Assembly: GCF_044987625.1 (NCBI RefSeq)
Contig: NZ_JBJDSB010000003.1
Span: 335,730-399,729 of the forward strand
Direction: 5' to 3'
DNA length: 64,000 nucleotides
DNA from: Desulfobaculum sp044987625
GTDB taxonomy: Bacteria > Desulfobacterota > Desulfovibrionia > Desulfovibrionales > Desulfovibrionaceae
The notes under the pieces were generated by a model. That model did no database searches. It had not been told where the DNA came from and saw nothing but the letters and a program-made list of their open reading frames with translations. Below, piece by piece: positions 1-8,868 of the stretch. The stretch's first letter is position 1, and every line of letters begins with the position of its first letter. The translations under genes and the position numbers were made by a program.

Positions 1-749
1 AAGATTTGCAGGTAGTCCGCTACGTTTTCCACGCGTCCGGGCATGTGCAGGCGGCCAGTGAGGCCAAGGGCCGTGCTTTTGTCCTTCCACAGCTTTTCCA
101 GCACGCCAACGGCCACGAGGTGGGCGTCCACGCCGGACTGGGCGAAGGCCTTGAGCAGGTAGTCCATTCCCTTGACGGGCTTGTTGCCCGCCACGGTGCC
201 CAGCACAAGGGCGTCCTCGGGGATGCCGAGGCTTTGGCGCATCTCCTGCGGGGAGATGGTGGCCGTGGTGCGCTTGTTGGGGACACCGTTGTAGATGACC
301 TCGATTTTGCGCTTGGGACAGCCCACGGTGCGCAGCACGCGGCCACAGGCCTTGGAGTTGACCACATAGCAGTCCATACCCGGCGACCAGTAGGGCAGGG
401 GATTGTTCGGGCGGTAGATGACGCCGCGGTAGCCCACACAGATGACGCCGCGCTTTTTCCACTTGAGGCTCCACCATGTGAGGTGCTTTTGGGCCTTGTT
501 GTGGAAGGCGTGGGCGATGCAGGGCTCGCCTTCCGGCGGCAGGGCGGCTTCCACAAAGTCGCGCCACAGGGCGCGCTTTTCCGGCAGGTTGCGCCAGCCG
601 ATGCGGTTGTCCAGCCCGGTGATTTGGGCATTGTGGGGGACGAAGAACGTCAGTTCGTGCCCACGGGCGATAAGGCCCTGCGCCAAGTACATAGCCTGAC
701 GCGTGCCGCCGGACAGCGACGAACTCGAAGTCATGAAGATGAAGCGCAC
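1..749 (-). CDS. Glycosyltransferase family 4 (partial, 3' end outside window)
   Basis: The reading frame starts with GTG at 749 and runs off the left edge, so about 249 codons are present. The N-terminus reads VRFIFMTSSSLSGGTRQAMY, typical of the GT-B fold N-terminal domain of GT4 enzymes, which place sugars onto LPS or other surface glycans in the cytoplasm. Further in, an E-V-I-Y-N-G-V-P motif and the VLGTVAGNKPVKGMDYLLKA stretch mark the start of the nucleotide-sugar-binding second domain. The start lies 3 bases after the stop of the upstream GT9 gene, so the three glycosyltransferases form one minus-strand operon. An in-frame ATG at 733 is an alternative start but would cut the first beta strand. 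Acceptor and donor sugars cannot be told. Confidence 0.85.
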   Translation of the reverse strand, partial: MRFIFMTSSSSLSGGTRQAMYLAQGLIARGHELTFFVPHNAQITGLDNRIGWRNLPEKRALWRDFVEAALPPEGEPCIAHAFHNKAQKHLTWWSLKWKKRGVICVGYRGVIYRPNNPLPYWSPGMDCYVVNSKACGRVLRTVGCPKRKIEVIYNGVPNKRTTATISPQEMRQSLGIPEDALVLGTVAGNKPVKGMDYLLKAFAQSGVDAHLVAVGVLEKLWKDKSTALGLTGRLHMPGRVENVADYLQI

Positions 750-752
750 GGT

Positions 753-1841
753 TTAGTTGTCTCCGCTGTATCGATTCACCCGCTTGATCAATTCCGGGAG
801 CACCGTTTCCGGTGCAAGGTCGTGCAGACAGGCCGTGGTGCCGAGGGGGCAGGTGTTCTCGTTGCACGGCTGGCAGGACAGGCCTTTGGTGATGTGTTCA
901 TGCTCCGGCGCGGGGAAGGTCCATGCGCCACCTGTGGAGCCAAGCACCACAAACGTCGGCGTATCCACTCCCACGGCGATGTGCCGGGGGGCGGAGCAGT
1001 TGCCGATATGCAGTGTGGCGCTGGCAATGAGGGCGGCCATCTCGCGGATGGTGAACATGGCTTCCGGCAGGATGACGGCGTCCGTGCCTGCGGCGCGGGC
1101 CACGGCCTCGGCATCGGGCTTTTCGCCCGGACCGTAGAAGAGCAGAAAGCGCAGGCGCTTGTCCTGCTGCGCGGCAAGCTTGCACAAGCGGCCGTACTGC
1201 TCGGCGGACCAGCGGCGGGTGGCGCGGCGGTGCGAGGGGTCCACGGTAATGAGCACGTGATCCGAGGTGACGCCGTAGTCATCGCGCAGGGTGGCCTTGG
1301 CCCATGCCATTTCGCCACGGGTCAGGTGTACGCGCGGGCGCTCGCCGTTCCATTCAATGCCGAGGGGGCGCAGCACGCTGGCCTTGGCCATGGCGGCATA
1401 GCCCTTCAGCATGGGGCAGTGGTGCGTGTAAAACAGGCGGTTGTACCACGGCGGCGTGTAGCTGAGGCGCACCTGCTTTTTGCCGCGAGGGGCAAAGAAG
1501 CGCGACAGGGCCACCACGTTGCGGATGCGCGGAAGCTGCTGAAAATCTACGATGATGTCGAACCGCTCCCGCGCGACCTCAAGGTAGAACCCTACCTGTG
1601 TGGTCAGCTTGCTGTGGTCCTTTTTGTCGATGAGCCATAGGCGGTCGATGTCCGGATTGCCGCGCAGGACGGCTTCGTTGACCTTCATGGTCAGCATGTG
1701 GATTTCCGCGTGGGGGAATTTTTGCCGCAGCAGGCTTATGGCCGGGGTGGAGAGCACCACGTCCCCAATCTGCCGCAGTTGGCAGACCAGAATTTTCTCC
1801 ACAGCGTCCACGTCAAGGTCAATGGTGGGGACGGCGGTCAT
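753..1841 (-). CDS. Glycosyltransferase family 9 (heptosyltransferase-like)
   Basis: A 362-residue protein with the GT9 layout. The N-terminal domain begins KILVCQLRQIGDVVLSTPAI, matching the family signature (I-L-x-R-x2-x-I-G-D-v-v-l-t-P). The C-terminal domain has VDTPTFVVLGSTGGAWTFP and the Cys-containing block LSCQPCNENTCPLGTTACLH seen in many ADP-heptose:LPS heptosyltransferases. Such enzymes transfer heptose to the inner core of LPS at the cytoplasmic face of the inner membrane. Its start overlaps the stop of the next upstream gene by 4 bases (ATGA at 1838-1841) and its stop abuts the downstream GT4 gene, so it is the middle gene of a three-gene operon. The substrate is inferred from the family only. 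Confidence 0.9.
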   Translation of the reverse strand: MTAVPTIDLDVDAVEKILVCQLRQIGDVVLSTPAISLLRQKFPHAEIHMLTMKVNEAVLRGNPDIDRLWLIDKKDHSKLTTQVGFYLEVARERFDIIVDFQQLPRIRNVVALSRFFAPRGKKQVRLSYTPPWYNRLFYTHHCPMLKGYAAMAKASVLRPLGIEWNGERPRVHLTRGEMAWAKATLRDDYGVTSDHVLITVDPSHRRATRRWSAEQYGRLCKLAAQQDKRLRFLLFYGPGEKPDAEAVARAAGTDAVILPEAMFTIREMAALIASATLHIGNCSAPRHIAVGVDTPTFVVLGSTGGAWTFPAPEHEHITKGLSCQPCNENTCPLGTTACLHDLAPETVLPELIKRVNRYSGDN

Positions 1842-2908
1842 CGCAGCATCCCCCGCACCATCTCAACAAACTGCCGCGAGCGGCGTTCCAGAGAATGGTT
1901 GGCCTTGAACCACGACCACACTGTGCCGCGCAGATCAAACAGTCCCTCGTTATCCAGCGAGATAAGGGACTGGAGCGCGTCGGCAAAGGCGTCGGGGCCT
2001 TTGTCCTTGGCAATAAGCGTGGAGGACAGCGCCGGGATATCCGAGGGCCACGCCTCGCTGATGCCGCCCACGTTGCGGGCGACAGGGGCAAGGCCCTGCG
2101 ACATGGCTTCCAGCAGGGTGTTGGGCAGGCCTTCGGAGAAGGAGGGCAGCACAAAGATGTCCGCCTTGCGCAGCACCTGCCGCACGTCCGCCACAAAGCC
2201 GTACCACGTCACTTCGTCCGTGAGGCCGAGGGAATCGCTGAGGGCGCGTAGCTCCTTTTCCGCGCTGCCGGTTCCGGCAATGTGCAGGTGGAACGAACAG
2301 CCCCGGTCCTTGAGGAGCTTCAGGGCGTGCAGAAGCTCTGCGTGGCCCTTGTCCGGGTTCAGCTGGCTGGTAACGGCAAGCTGGCGCGGCGTACGCACCA
2401 CGGCCGGGGATTCCGGGGCCGGAATTTTGCCTGTGGGGATGACGGCGACGTCCTTGTCCGAGATAAAGGACATGCCGTCCACCAGTCCGTCCTTGATGTA
2501 TTCACATGGCACAAGGATGCGCGGCGTGATGAAGCGGTGGGTGTTGCGGACCTTTGGCGTGTCGCGCATATCGCGCGGCAGGCCGACCCTGTGGATGACA
2601 GGGATGCCGCACAGGCGCGCTGCAACGCCCGCCGTGCGCAGGTCCTTGCCCACGTTTACCACCACCACATCCACGGCGTGCTGCGTGAAGTAGCGGACGA
2701 AGCGGTAGACCGTCAGCGGATTGTAGTCGAAGCCAAAGCTGATGGCGTGCGCATCCAGCCCGGCCTTTTGGGCCTTGTCCAGAAACGCGCCACGGCGGCA
2801 GAAAATGGCGGCTTTGTGCCCCATTTCCTCAAGCTGGGCGGCGAGGTCGAGAGTCCAAGCCTTAACGCCGCCGAAGCGGCGGGTGGCGTTGACGAAGACT
2901 ATGTTCAT
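1838..2908 (-). CDS. Glycosyltransferase family 4
   Basis: A 356-residue GT-B glycosyltransferase. The N-terminal domain begins MNIVFVNATRRFGGVKAWTL with the Gly-Gly-x-K/R acceptor-side loop. The C-terminal domain carries the sugar-nucleotide motif around FVLPSFSEGLPNTLLEAMSQ, the E-x7-E element of GT4. It is the first gene of the minus-strand glycosyltransferase operon and overlaps the GT9 gene by 4 bases. It probably adds a sugar to LPS core or another surface polysaccharide; the donor is unknown. No transmembrane segment is seen, so it should act in the cytoplasm or at the inner membrane surface. Confidence 0.9.
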   Translation of the reverse strand: MNIVFVNATRRFGGVKAWTLDLAAQLEEMGHKAAIFCRRGAFLDKAQKAGLDAHAISFGFDYNPLTVYRFVRYFTQHAVDVVVVNVGKDLRTAGVAARLCGIPVIHRVGLPRDMRDTPKVRNTHRFITPRILVPCEYIKDGLVDGMSFISDKDVAVIPTGKIPAPESPAVVRTPRQLAVTSQLNPDKGHAELLHALKLLKDRGCSFHLHIAGTGSAEKELRALSDSLGLTDEVTWYGFVADVRQVLRKADIFVLPSFSEGLPNTLLEAMSQGLAPVARNVGGISEAWPSDIPALSSTLIAKDKGPDAFADALQSLISLDNEGLFDLRGTVWSWFKANHSLERRSRQFVEMVRGMLR

Positions 2909-3097
2909 TCGAGTATAAAACCCGTTTGCGTTGTGGCGTTTATGGCCGGATGGTGCGGCCTGTGTTCGTCTGGCGGGGCGCGGCGCGATGCTGGCGTCCC
3001 GCAGACCCGGCCTGTGGTATCAGAAACCACGCACGCGGACAACGCCGCGCGGGGCGCAATTCGTGCTCCGCCGTCTGCGCGCAGCGCTGGGGTGGTG

Positions 3098-3991
3098 CTA
3101 CGCCGCCTGCGTCCGGCGCGGGCGGTACTGTTGCAGGGCAATGCCCGCCATGATGAATACCAGCCCAACAATGGTGGACGAGCGGATTTCCTCGCCCACC
3201 AGCAGGTGGATGAGTACCAGCGACAGAAAGGGTGAAATGAAAATAAGATTGCCCACCTTGGCCGCGGAGGAGGTTAGCTTAAGCGCCCTCAGCCACAGCA
3301 CGAAGGTGATGCCCATTTCAAATACGCCCACATAGGCCGCGCCCAAAATGCCGCGCACGTCGCCCACCACGGGCGAGCTCAGTGCCAGCGTCGCCGCCGT
3401 CACATACACGGTGCCAAAGAGGAAATTTGCCGTCAGTCCGGCCACGGGGTCGCGGCCGTCGCGGGTGTTGTAAATCCAATACAGCGCCCAGACGATGGTG
3501 CTGCCAAGGGCCAGCGCCACGCCAAGCGGGTCGGAAAAGGTCATGTCCGTCAGCTTGCCGCGGGTGCTGATGACCACCACGCCCGAATAGCTCACAAGGA
3601 TGGCGGCAAGGTCCTTGATGCTCAGGCGTTGGCCCAGCAGGGGAATGGACAAGAGCGCCAGCGTCACCGCCCACGTATAGTTGAGGGGCTGGGCCTCCTG
3701 CGCTGGGAGCAGGTCGTAGGCCTTGAAGAGGATGACGTAATACAGAAACGGATTCAGCAGGCCAAACGCCGCCGAAATCGCCCACTCCCGCCGGGAAAAA
3801 GCCATTAGCCTGCCGATGCCGCCTTGCGCGGCAAGCACGCCAAAAAGCGTCAGCGTGGAAAAGATGCAGGAGTAGAACAGCAGTTGCAGGTGGTCCATGT
3901 GCGCCAGCGACAGCTTGAATGCCGAGGCCACCGTGCTCCACAAGAGCACCGTCATGAGGCCGTAGGCGTAGGCTTTGCCTTGATTGGTCAT
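3098..3991 (-). CDS. EamA/DMT-superfamily transporter
   Basis: A 297-residue very hydrophobic protein with about ten predicted transmembrane helices arranged as two tandem EamA halves: the first starts at AYGLMTVLLWSTVASAFKLS, the second near DPLGVALALGSTIVWALYWI. This is the drug/metabolite transporter fold, usually an exporter or exchanger of small metabolites in the inner membrane. The C-terminal tail QQYRPRRTQAA is positively charged, which suits a cytoplasmic end. It stands alone, with 189 bases to the glycosyltransferases and 248 bases from the LOG gene. The substrate cannot be predicted. Confidence 0.9.
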   Translation of the reverse strand: MTNQGKAYAYGLMTVLLWSTVASAFKLSLAHMDHLQLLFYSCIFSTLTLFGVLAAQGGIGRLMAFSRREWAISAAFGLLNPFLYYVILFKAYDLLPAQEAQPLNYTWAVTLALLSIPLLGQRLSIKDLAAILVSYSGVVVISTRGKLTDMTFSDPLGVALALGSTIVWALYWIYNTRDGRDPVAGLTANFLFGTVYVTAATLALSSPVVGDVRGILGAAYVGVFEMGITFVLWLRALKLTSSAAKVGNLIFISPFLSLVLIHLLVGEEIRSSTIVGLVFIMAGIALQQYRPRRTQAA

Positions 3992-4239
3992 GATGCGGCC
4001 CTCCGGCGCTGGGGCGTCATCGCTTCGCGCGCGGCGTGGTGCGAAGGCTGGCGGGCAGAAAGGGTGGCGGTTGGCATGGTGGCGTCTCTATGGGCGTTTG
4101 GGCGGGCGTTTGGACGGTGCGTGGCTGACCTGCGTGTGGCTGTAGCGAGGCGGGGCCGAAATGGTTCAGCCCTGCGCAAAATTCCGCGCGGCGGCCCTGT
4201 GTGGACCGCCACGCGGGAGGGTGTGCGGAAGGGCGTCCC

Positions 4240-4914
4240 CTATTCGGGCTTGGAGCCATTTACGGCAACGTGAGAGGTAATGAAGTCCACCACCTCGTCC
4301 GGCGTGTCGCATATGGTCATGAGTTCAAGGTCCTGTTCCTTGGCAAAGCCGCCCTCAACAAGGCGCGCCTTGAACCAATCCAGCAGGCCGTTCCAGTAAT
4401 CGGACTTGTACAGCACGATGGGGAAGCGCTTGATGCGCTGGGTCTGAATGAGAACAAGGGCCTCGGACAGCTCGTCCAGCGTGCCAAATCCGCCGGGCAT
4501 GGCGATGTAGGCCGACGCGTATTTGATGAACATGAGCTTGCGCACGAAGAAGTAGCGGAAGTCCACGCGGGTGGTGCAGTAGGGGTTGGCTCCCTGCTCC
4601 ATGGGCAGTTGGATGTGCAGGCCAACGGACTCGCCGTCGGCTTCCTTTGCGCCCTTGTTGGCGGCTTCCATCAGGCCGGGGCCGCCGCCGGAAATGATGC
4701 TGTAGCCATGTTTGGCGAGCTTTCCGGAGAGTTCTACGGTATCTTGATAGAGCGGGTCGTCGTGCTTAATGCGCGCCGAGCCGAAGATGGAGATGCCGTT
4801 TTTGATATCGCTCATTGTGTCGAAGCCGTCTACGACCTCGGCCATGATGCGGAACAGTCGCCATGATTCGCGCATGGAAAGTTCGTCAATGAGGTATTGT
4901 CTTTGGTCAGTCAC
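4240..4914 (-). CDS. LOG-family (TIGR00730) Rossmann-fold nucleotide hydrolase
   Basis: A 224-residue protein with both signatures of the LOG/TIGR00730 family: SGGGPGLMEAANKGA and PGGFGTLDELSEAL, the latter holding the PGGxGTxxE active-site motif. Family members cleave the N-glycosidic bond of nucleoside 5'-monophosphates, including cytokinin riboside monophosphates. The frame is open up to 5055, but the GTG at 4914 is chosen because GAAGGAG sits 5 bases upstream and the protein then begins VTDQRQYLIDELSMRES as a compact domain. It is divergent from the MBL gene starting at 5070. The physiological substrate is unknown. Confidence 0.85.
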   Translation of the reverse strand: MTDQRQYLIDELSMRESWRLFRIMAEVVDGFDTMSDIKNGISIFGSARIKHDDPLYQDTVELSGKLAKHGYSIISGGGPGLMEAANKGAKEADGESVGLHIQLPMEQGANPYCTTRVDFRYFFVRKLMFIKYASAYIAMPGGFGTLDELSEALVLIQTQRIKRFPIVLYKSDYWNGLLDWFKARLVEGGFAKEQDLELMTICDTPDEVVDFITSHVAVNGSKPE

Positions 4915-5069
4915 GTTAACTCCTTCAAATGACCGTTCTTTACATGACATGAGTGTGTCGGGTAACTCATGATGATGGCTCAAAGATGTGGATATATCGT
5001 TTCCCTTCGTTTTGAAACTAGAAATCATCCATGAATCTCCGCTGGGCGGAGACAACGCCGGGAGTACGC

Positions 5070-6677
5070 ATGAAGGTTCAGTTCCTCGGGGCCGCGCAGA
5101 CTGTTACGGGGTCGTGCCATATGATGGAGACCGCCGGCCACCGCTTTGCCGTGGATTGCGGCATGCATCAGGGCAACAAGGAAATCGACAAGCGCAACCT
5201 GAATACCGCCCCCTATGCCCCGCGCGATGTGGAGTTTTTTCTCATCACGCATGCGCATATTGACCACTCCGGCCTGCTGCCACGCATGGTTCGCGACGGC
5301 TTCTCCGGCACCATCTATTGCACGCCGCCCACCCGTGACCTTTTGGAGATTATGCTCCGCGACAGCGCGCACATTCAGCAGATGGAAGCCGAATGGAAAA
5401 GCCGCAAGCGCACCCGGCGCGGCGTTCAGACCGTAGACCCTCTGTATACCATGGCTCACGCGGAAAAGACACTGTCTCTGATTAAGACCGTGGAATACAA
5501 CGAAACGTTTTTGCCGTTTCCCGAATTGTCCGTGCGCTACAGGGACGCGGGGCATATCCTTGGCTCTGCGTTTATTGAGCTGTGCGTCACAGAGGATGAC
5601 GGCGAGTTTAAGGCTGTCTTTTCCGGCGACCTTGGCCGCCCGGACCAGCTTTTGGTCAAGGACCCGACCATCATTCAGGACGCGCATTATCTGTTTTTGG
5701 AGTCCACCTACGGCGACCGCAACCACAAGGACTCCAGCCAAAGCCGCGAGGAATTGGCCGAGGCCATCGCGTGGAGCTATAAGCACGGCGAAAAGGTCAT
5801 CATCCCCGCCTTTGCCGTAGAGCGCACGCAGGAGGTGCTCTATACCCTCTACCTGCTGGAGAAGGACGGCAGGCTTCCGGCGGATATGCCCGTGTATGTG
5901 GACAGCCCCATGGCCATCCGCGCGACGGAGGTCTTCCAGAAATATCCAAAGTATTACGACGAGGCCACGCGCGCCATCCTCGATGCCGGGGAGGACCCGC
6001 TTTCGCTTCCCAATTTGAAGCTGACGCCGGAGACCACGCAGTCTATGGCCATTAACCAAAGCGAAGGTCCGGCGGTGGTTATTTCCGCCAGCGGCATGTG
6101 CAACGCCGGGCGCATCAAGCACCATCTGCGCCACAATCTGTGGCGTCCGGGCGCGAGTGTTGTGTTCGTCGGCTTTCAGGGCAAGGGAACGCCGGGGCGT
6201 AAAATCGTTGACGGCGCGGAAAAGATTCGTATCCTCGGCGAGGAAATCGCCGTGCAGGCGAAGGTTTTTACCATTGGCGGCTTTTCCGCCCACGCGGGGC
6301 AGAGCCAAATTCTGGAGTGGCTGGAGCATTTCCGCACGCCGGAGATGAAGGTCTTCCTCGTACACGGCGAGAATTCCGCCCAGAAGACGCTGGCGTCGCT
6401 CATTGAGGAGCGCTTTGGGCTGTCGGTGCACGTTCCCGGCTATTTGGAAACCTGCACCATGAAGCCCGGCCTGCCGCTGGAGGTGGAGGTGGACGAAGAG
6501 CGGGCGCACCCCAGCATCAACTGGGACTACCTGTTCGCGGACGCCGAATCCAAACTGCGCGACATGCGCGACAGGCTGGACACCATTCAGGAGAAATCAT
6601 GGGTGGACCAGACGGACCTGCGCGACAGACTGCTTGCCATCAACAAGGAACTCATGGAGTTCATTTCGGAAGTGTAA
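5070..6677 (+). CDS. MBL-fold/beta-CASP metallo-hydrolase (RNA-processing type)
   Basis: A 535-residue metallo-beta-lactamase-fold protein. The zinc motif THAHIDHSG (H-x-H-x-D-H) lies near residue 60, and further ligands follow in DAGHILGSA and the GDLG block. The beta-CASP part includes SASGMCNAGRIKHHL and FQGKGTPGRKI, followed by GGFSAHAGQ and FLVHGE. This architecture belongs to the YsaA/CPSF73-like group, exo- or endoribonucleases acting in the cytoplasm. The start is placed at MKVQFLGAAQTVTGS (5070), with GGGAG seven bases upstream, rather than the earlier ATG at 5031. It is followed after 3 bases by rsmD, suggesting co-transcription. The RNA target is unknown. Confidence 0.9.
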   Translation: MKVQFLGAAQTVTGSCHMMETAGHRFAVDCGMHQGNKEIDKRNLNTAPYAPRDVEFFLITHAHIDHSGLLPRMVRDGFSGTIYCTPPTRDLLEIMLRDSAHIQQMEAEWKSRKRTRRGVQTVDPLYTMAHAEKTLSLIKTVEYNETFLPFPELSVRYRDAGHILGSAFIELCVTEDDGEFKAVFSGDLGRPDQLLVKDPTIIQDAHYLFLESTYGDRNHKDSSQSREELAEAIAWSYKHGEKVIIPAFAVERTQEVLYTLYLLEKDGRLPADMPVYVDSPMAIRATEVFQKYPKYYDEATRAILDAGEDPLSLPNLKLTPETTQSMAINQSEGPAVVISASGMCNAGRIKHHLRHNLWRPGASVVFVGFQGKGTPGRKIVDGAEKIRILGEEIAVQAKVFTIGGFSAHAGQSQILEWLEHFRTPEMKVFLVHGENSAQKTLASLIEERFGLSVHVPGYLETCTMKPGLPLEVEVDEERAHPSINWDYLFADAESKLRDMRDRLDTIQEKSWVDQTDLRDRLLAINKELMEFISEV

Positions 6678-6680
6678 CGA

Positions 6681-7244
6681 ATGCGAATTATTAGCGGAGA
6701 ATTCAAGGGGCGCTCCATCCGCTCCGTGGAGGGGCCGGGGTACCGGCCCGCCACGGGTAAGGTGCGGGGCGCCATCTTTTCCATGCTGGAAGCGCGGGGC
6801 GTGGATTGGCAGGACCTGCGGGTTCTGGACCTGTTTGCGGGCAGTGGCTCGCTGGCGCTGGAGGCGCTTTCGCGCGGGGCGGAGTTTGCCATGCTTGTGG
6901 AGATGAACCGCAAGGCCGCCGCATGCATCAATGGCAACCTCAAGACCCTTGGCCTTGGCACAGGGCGCGCCAAGGTGCTGCCCAAGGACCTGTTCAAGGT
7001 GCTGGCTACTGCGCCGAATGCGCCGTTTGACCTCGTCTTCATCGACCCGCCCTACGGCAAGGATTTGCTCGTCCCCGCGCTGGAAAAGGCCCTGCGCAAC
7101 AGGTGGATAGCAGACGACGCCTTTGTGCTGGCCGAGGTGGAAAGCGGCCTCGAACTGGACCCGGACACCGTAAGCCCCCGTCTGGAAACCGTGACGGACA
7201 GGCTCTACGGACAGACAAGGATAGTGGTATGGAAGAAGAACTGA
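6681..7244 (+). CDS. rsmD: 16S rRNA (guanine(966)-N2)-methyltransferase RsmD
   Basis: A 187-residue class I SAM methyltransferase. It begins MRIISGEFKGRSI and has R-P-A-T-G-K-V-R-G-A-I-F, typical of RsmD (usually R-P-T-x-d-r-v-R-E). The SAM-binding loop is LDLFAGSGSLALEALSRGA and the catalytic motif is FIDPPYGKD (D-P-P-Y). The enzyme methylates G966 of 16S rRNA in the assembling 30S subunit. It lies 3 bases after the MBL gene and overlaps coaD by one base at TGATG; the rsmD-coaD order is a common bacterial pairing. Confidence 0.93.
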   Translation: MRIISGEFKGRSIRSVEGPGYRPATGKVRGAIFSMLEARGVDWQDLRVLDLFAGSGSLALEALSRGAEFAMLVEMNRKAAACINGNLKTLGLGTGRAKVLPKDLFKVLATAPNAPFDLVFIDPPYGKDLLVPALEKALRNRWIADDAFVLAEVESGLELDPDTVSPRLETVTDRLYGQTRIVVWKKN

Positions 7245-7783
7245 TGGAAGAAGAGGGCGTGAAAAAGGGCGAAGTTATCGCGGTATACCCCGGCACCTTT
7301 GACCCGCTCACCAACGGCCATGTCAGCCTCGTCAAGCGCGGGCTGACCATCTTTGACAAGGTGGTCGTCGCCGTGGCGCAGGATACGGGCAAGAACTCGC
7401 TCTTCACCTTGGAGGAGCGCGTGGAAATGGCGCAGGAGGTCTTTGCCGACAATCCGCGCGTGGAGGTGGAGAGCTTCTCCGGCTTGCTGGTGAACTATGT
7501 GCTCAAGCGCGGCGCCAGCGTGGTCCTTCGCGGCCTGCGCGCGGTGAGCGACTTTGAGTACGAGTTCCAGATGGCGCTCATGAACCGCCGCCTTGCCCGC
7601 AGCATCCAGACCGTGTTCCTGATGACGGACTACAAGTGGATGTACATCAGCTCGTCCATCATCCGGCAGGCCGCGTCCCTCGACGGCAATATTCAGGGGC
7701 TTATCCCCAACCTTATCGTTCCCCGCGTGTACAAGAAATTTGCCGAAAAGGCGCGCGAGGAGAACGGACCATCAACTCTGTAA
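7244..7783 (+). CDS. coaD: Phosphopantetheine adenylyltransferase CoaD
   Basis: Transfers AMP to 4'-phosphopantetheine in coenzyme A synthesis. The nucleotidyltransferase motif is YPGTFDPLTNGH (the T/HxGH class), and the C-terminal ISSSIIRQ element matches the ISSTxxR motif. The core aligns with the usual family length of about 160 residues; the 179 residues here include a short acidic N-terminal extension. The ATG at 7244 overlaps the rsmD stop (TGATG), with GGAAGAAG just upstream. ATG 7229 and GTG 7259 are alternative starts, so the first dozen residues are uncertain. It is followed after 17 bases by miaA. Confidence 0.93.
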   Translation: MEEEGVKKGEVIAVYPGTFDPLTNGHVSLVKRGLTIFDKVVVAVAQDTGKNSLFTLEERVEMAQEVFADNPRVEVESFSGLLVNYVLKRGASVVLRGLRAVSDFEYEFQMALMNRRLARSIQTVFLMTDYKWMYISSSIIRQAASLDGNIQGLIPNLIVPRVYKKFAEKAREENGPSTL

Positions 7784-7800
7784 CCACAGCTTCGGATTCC

Positions 7801-8712
7801 ATGCCCACACCGCTTCTTTGCATTCCCGGCCCAACAGGCGCGGGCAAGACTAGCGCCGCCATTGCCGTGGCGCAGGCCCTTGACGGCGAGGTTATCAACT
7901 TCGACTCCCGTCAGGTGTACGAGGACTTCCCCATCATCACGGCCCAGCCCTCGCCAGAGGAGCGCGCCGCGTGCCCGCATCTGCTGTACGGCTTTTTGCC
8001 GACGCACGAAAAGTTGGGCGCGGCGGCCTATGCCGACATGGCCCTTGAAACCATTGCCGAGGTGCACTCGCGCGGCAAGCTGCCCATTATGGTGGGCGGA
8101 ACGGGGCTGTATCTGCGGTCCCTCTTGCAGCCCCTTGCCCCGGTGCCGCCCATACCGGACGACATCCGCGCCAGTGTGCAGGAGGACTGCGAAAAGCGCG
8201 GCCCCAACGCCCTGCACCGTGACCTTGCGGCAATGGACGCCGCGCTGGCAGAGCGCCTGCATCCCAACGACCGCCAGCGCATCATGCGCGGGATTGAGGT
8301 CTACAAGGCTACGGGCAAGCCGTTGACCCAGTGGCACAAGGAAACGGCGGACACCCGCGATTTTGTGGCGCTGAAGCTGGGCGTTGGCGTCTCCCTGACG
8401 GAACTGACGCCGCGCCTGTACACGCGCATTGAGGCGATGCTGGAGATGGGCGCGCTGGATGAGGCCCGCCGCGCCATGGAGCGCAACGCGGACCCCAAGG
8501 CCGCTGGCTGGTCCGGTATTGGTTGCGCGGAACTCCACGCGTACCTGAGCGGCGACCTTGACCTTGAGGCCGCCAAGGCGCTGTGGGGCAAGAACACCCG
8601 CGCCTATGCCAAACGCCAGTTGACGTGGTTCAACGCGGACAAGGACATCCAGTGGTTCCGCCCCGGACGGCACGAGGCGATGATAGAGCGCGTCAAAGCG
8701 TTTTTTGCCTAG
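7801..8712 (+). CDS. miaA: tRNA dimethylallyltransferase MiaA
   Basis: A 303-residue protein that adds a dimethylallyl group to A37 of tRNAs reading UNN codons. It begins MPTPLLCIPGPTGAGKTSAA with the P-loop GPTGAGKT, then DSRQVYEDFPIITAQPS and VGGTGLYLRSLLQPL, all landmarks of the family. The R-I-M-R-G-I-E-V and AYAKRQLTWF blocks are the conserved C-terminal elements. No good ribosome-binding site precedes the ATG at 7801, and the open frame extends back into coaD, so translation may be coupled to coaD. A strong terminator follows at 8740. Confidence 0.93.
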   Translation: MPTPLLCIPGPTGAGKTSAAIAVAQALDGEVINFDSRQVYEDFPIITAQPSPEERAACPHLLYGFLPTHEKLGAAAYADMALETIAEVHSRGKLPIMVGGTGLYLRSLLQPLAPVPPIPDDIRASVQEDCEKRGPNALHRDLAAMDAALAERLHPNDRQRIMRGIEVYKATGKPLTQWHKETADTRDFVALKLGVGVSLTELTPRLYTRIEAMLEMGALDEARRAMERNADPKAAGWSGIGCAELHAYLSGDLDLEAAKALWGKNTRAYAKRQLTWFNADKDIQWFRPGRHEAMIERVKAFFA

Positions 8713-8739
8713 CCGGATGCTCCCGGCGAAAGATATGAC

Positions 8740-8776
8740 AAACGGCGTCGGTCCTGAGGGATCGACGCCGTTTTTG
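8740..8776. terminator. Rho-independent terminator after miaA
   Basis: A perfect 10-bp stem AACGGCGTCG (8741-8750) pairs with CGACGCCGTT (8763-8772) over a 12-base loop and runs into a T tract (8771-8775). It ends the MBL-rsmD-coaD-miaA unit and sits between two convergent genes. Confidence 0.9.
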
Positions 8777-8868
8777 TATGGGCGGAATGGGGCGGTGCGG
8801 CGCACATGTTGTGCGTGAGTTTTTCGGGACTTTTTTGTGCCCCGCCGCAACCGCTGGGAAAATTGGCG

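Noticed and set aside
6..1640. 544-residue plus-strand open frame over the glycosyltransferases
   Set aside because: It runs antisense to two clear glycosyltransferase genes and has His/Gly/Ala-rich composition typical of GC-rich shadow frames.
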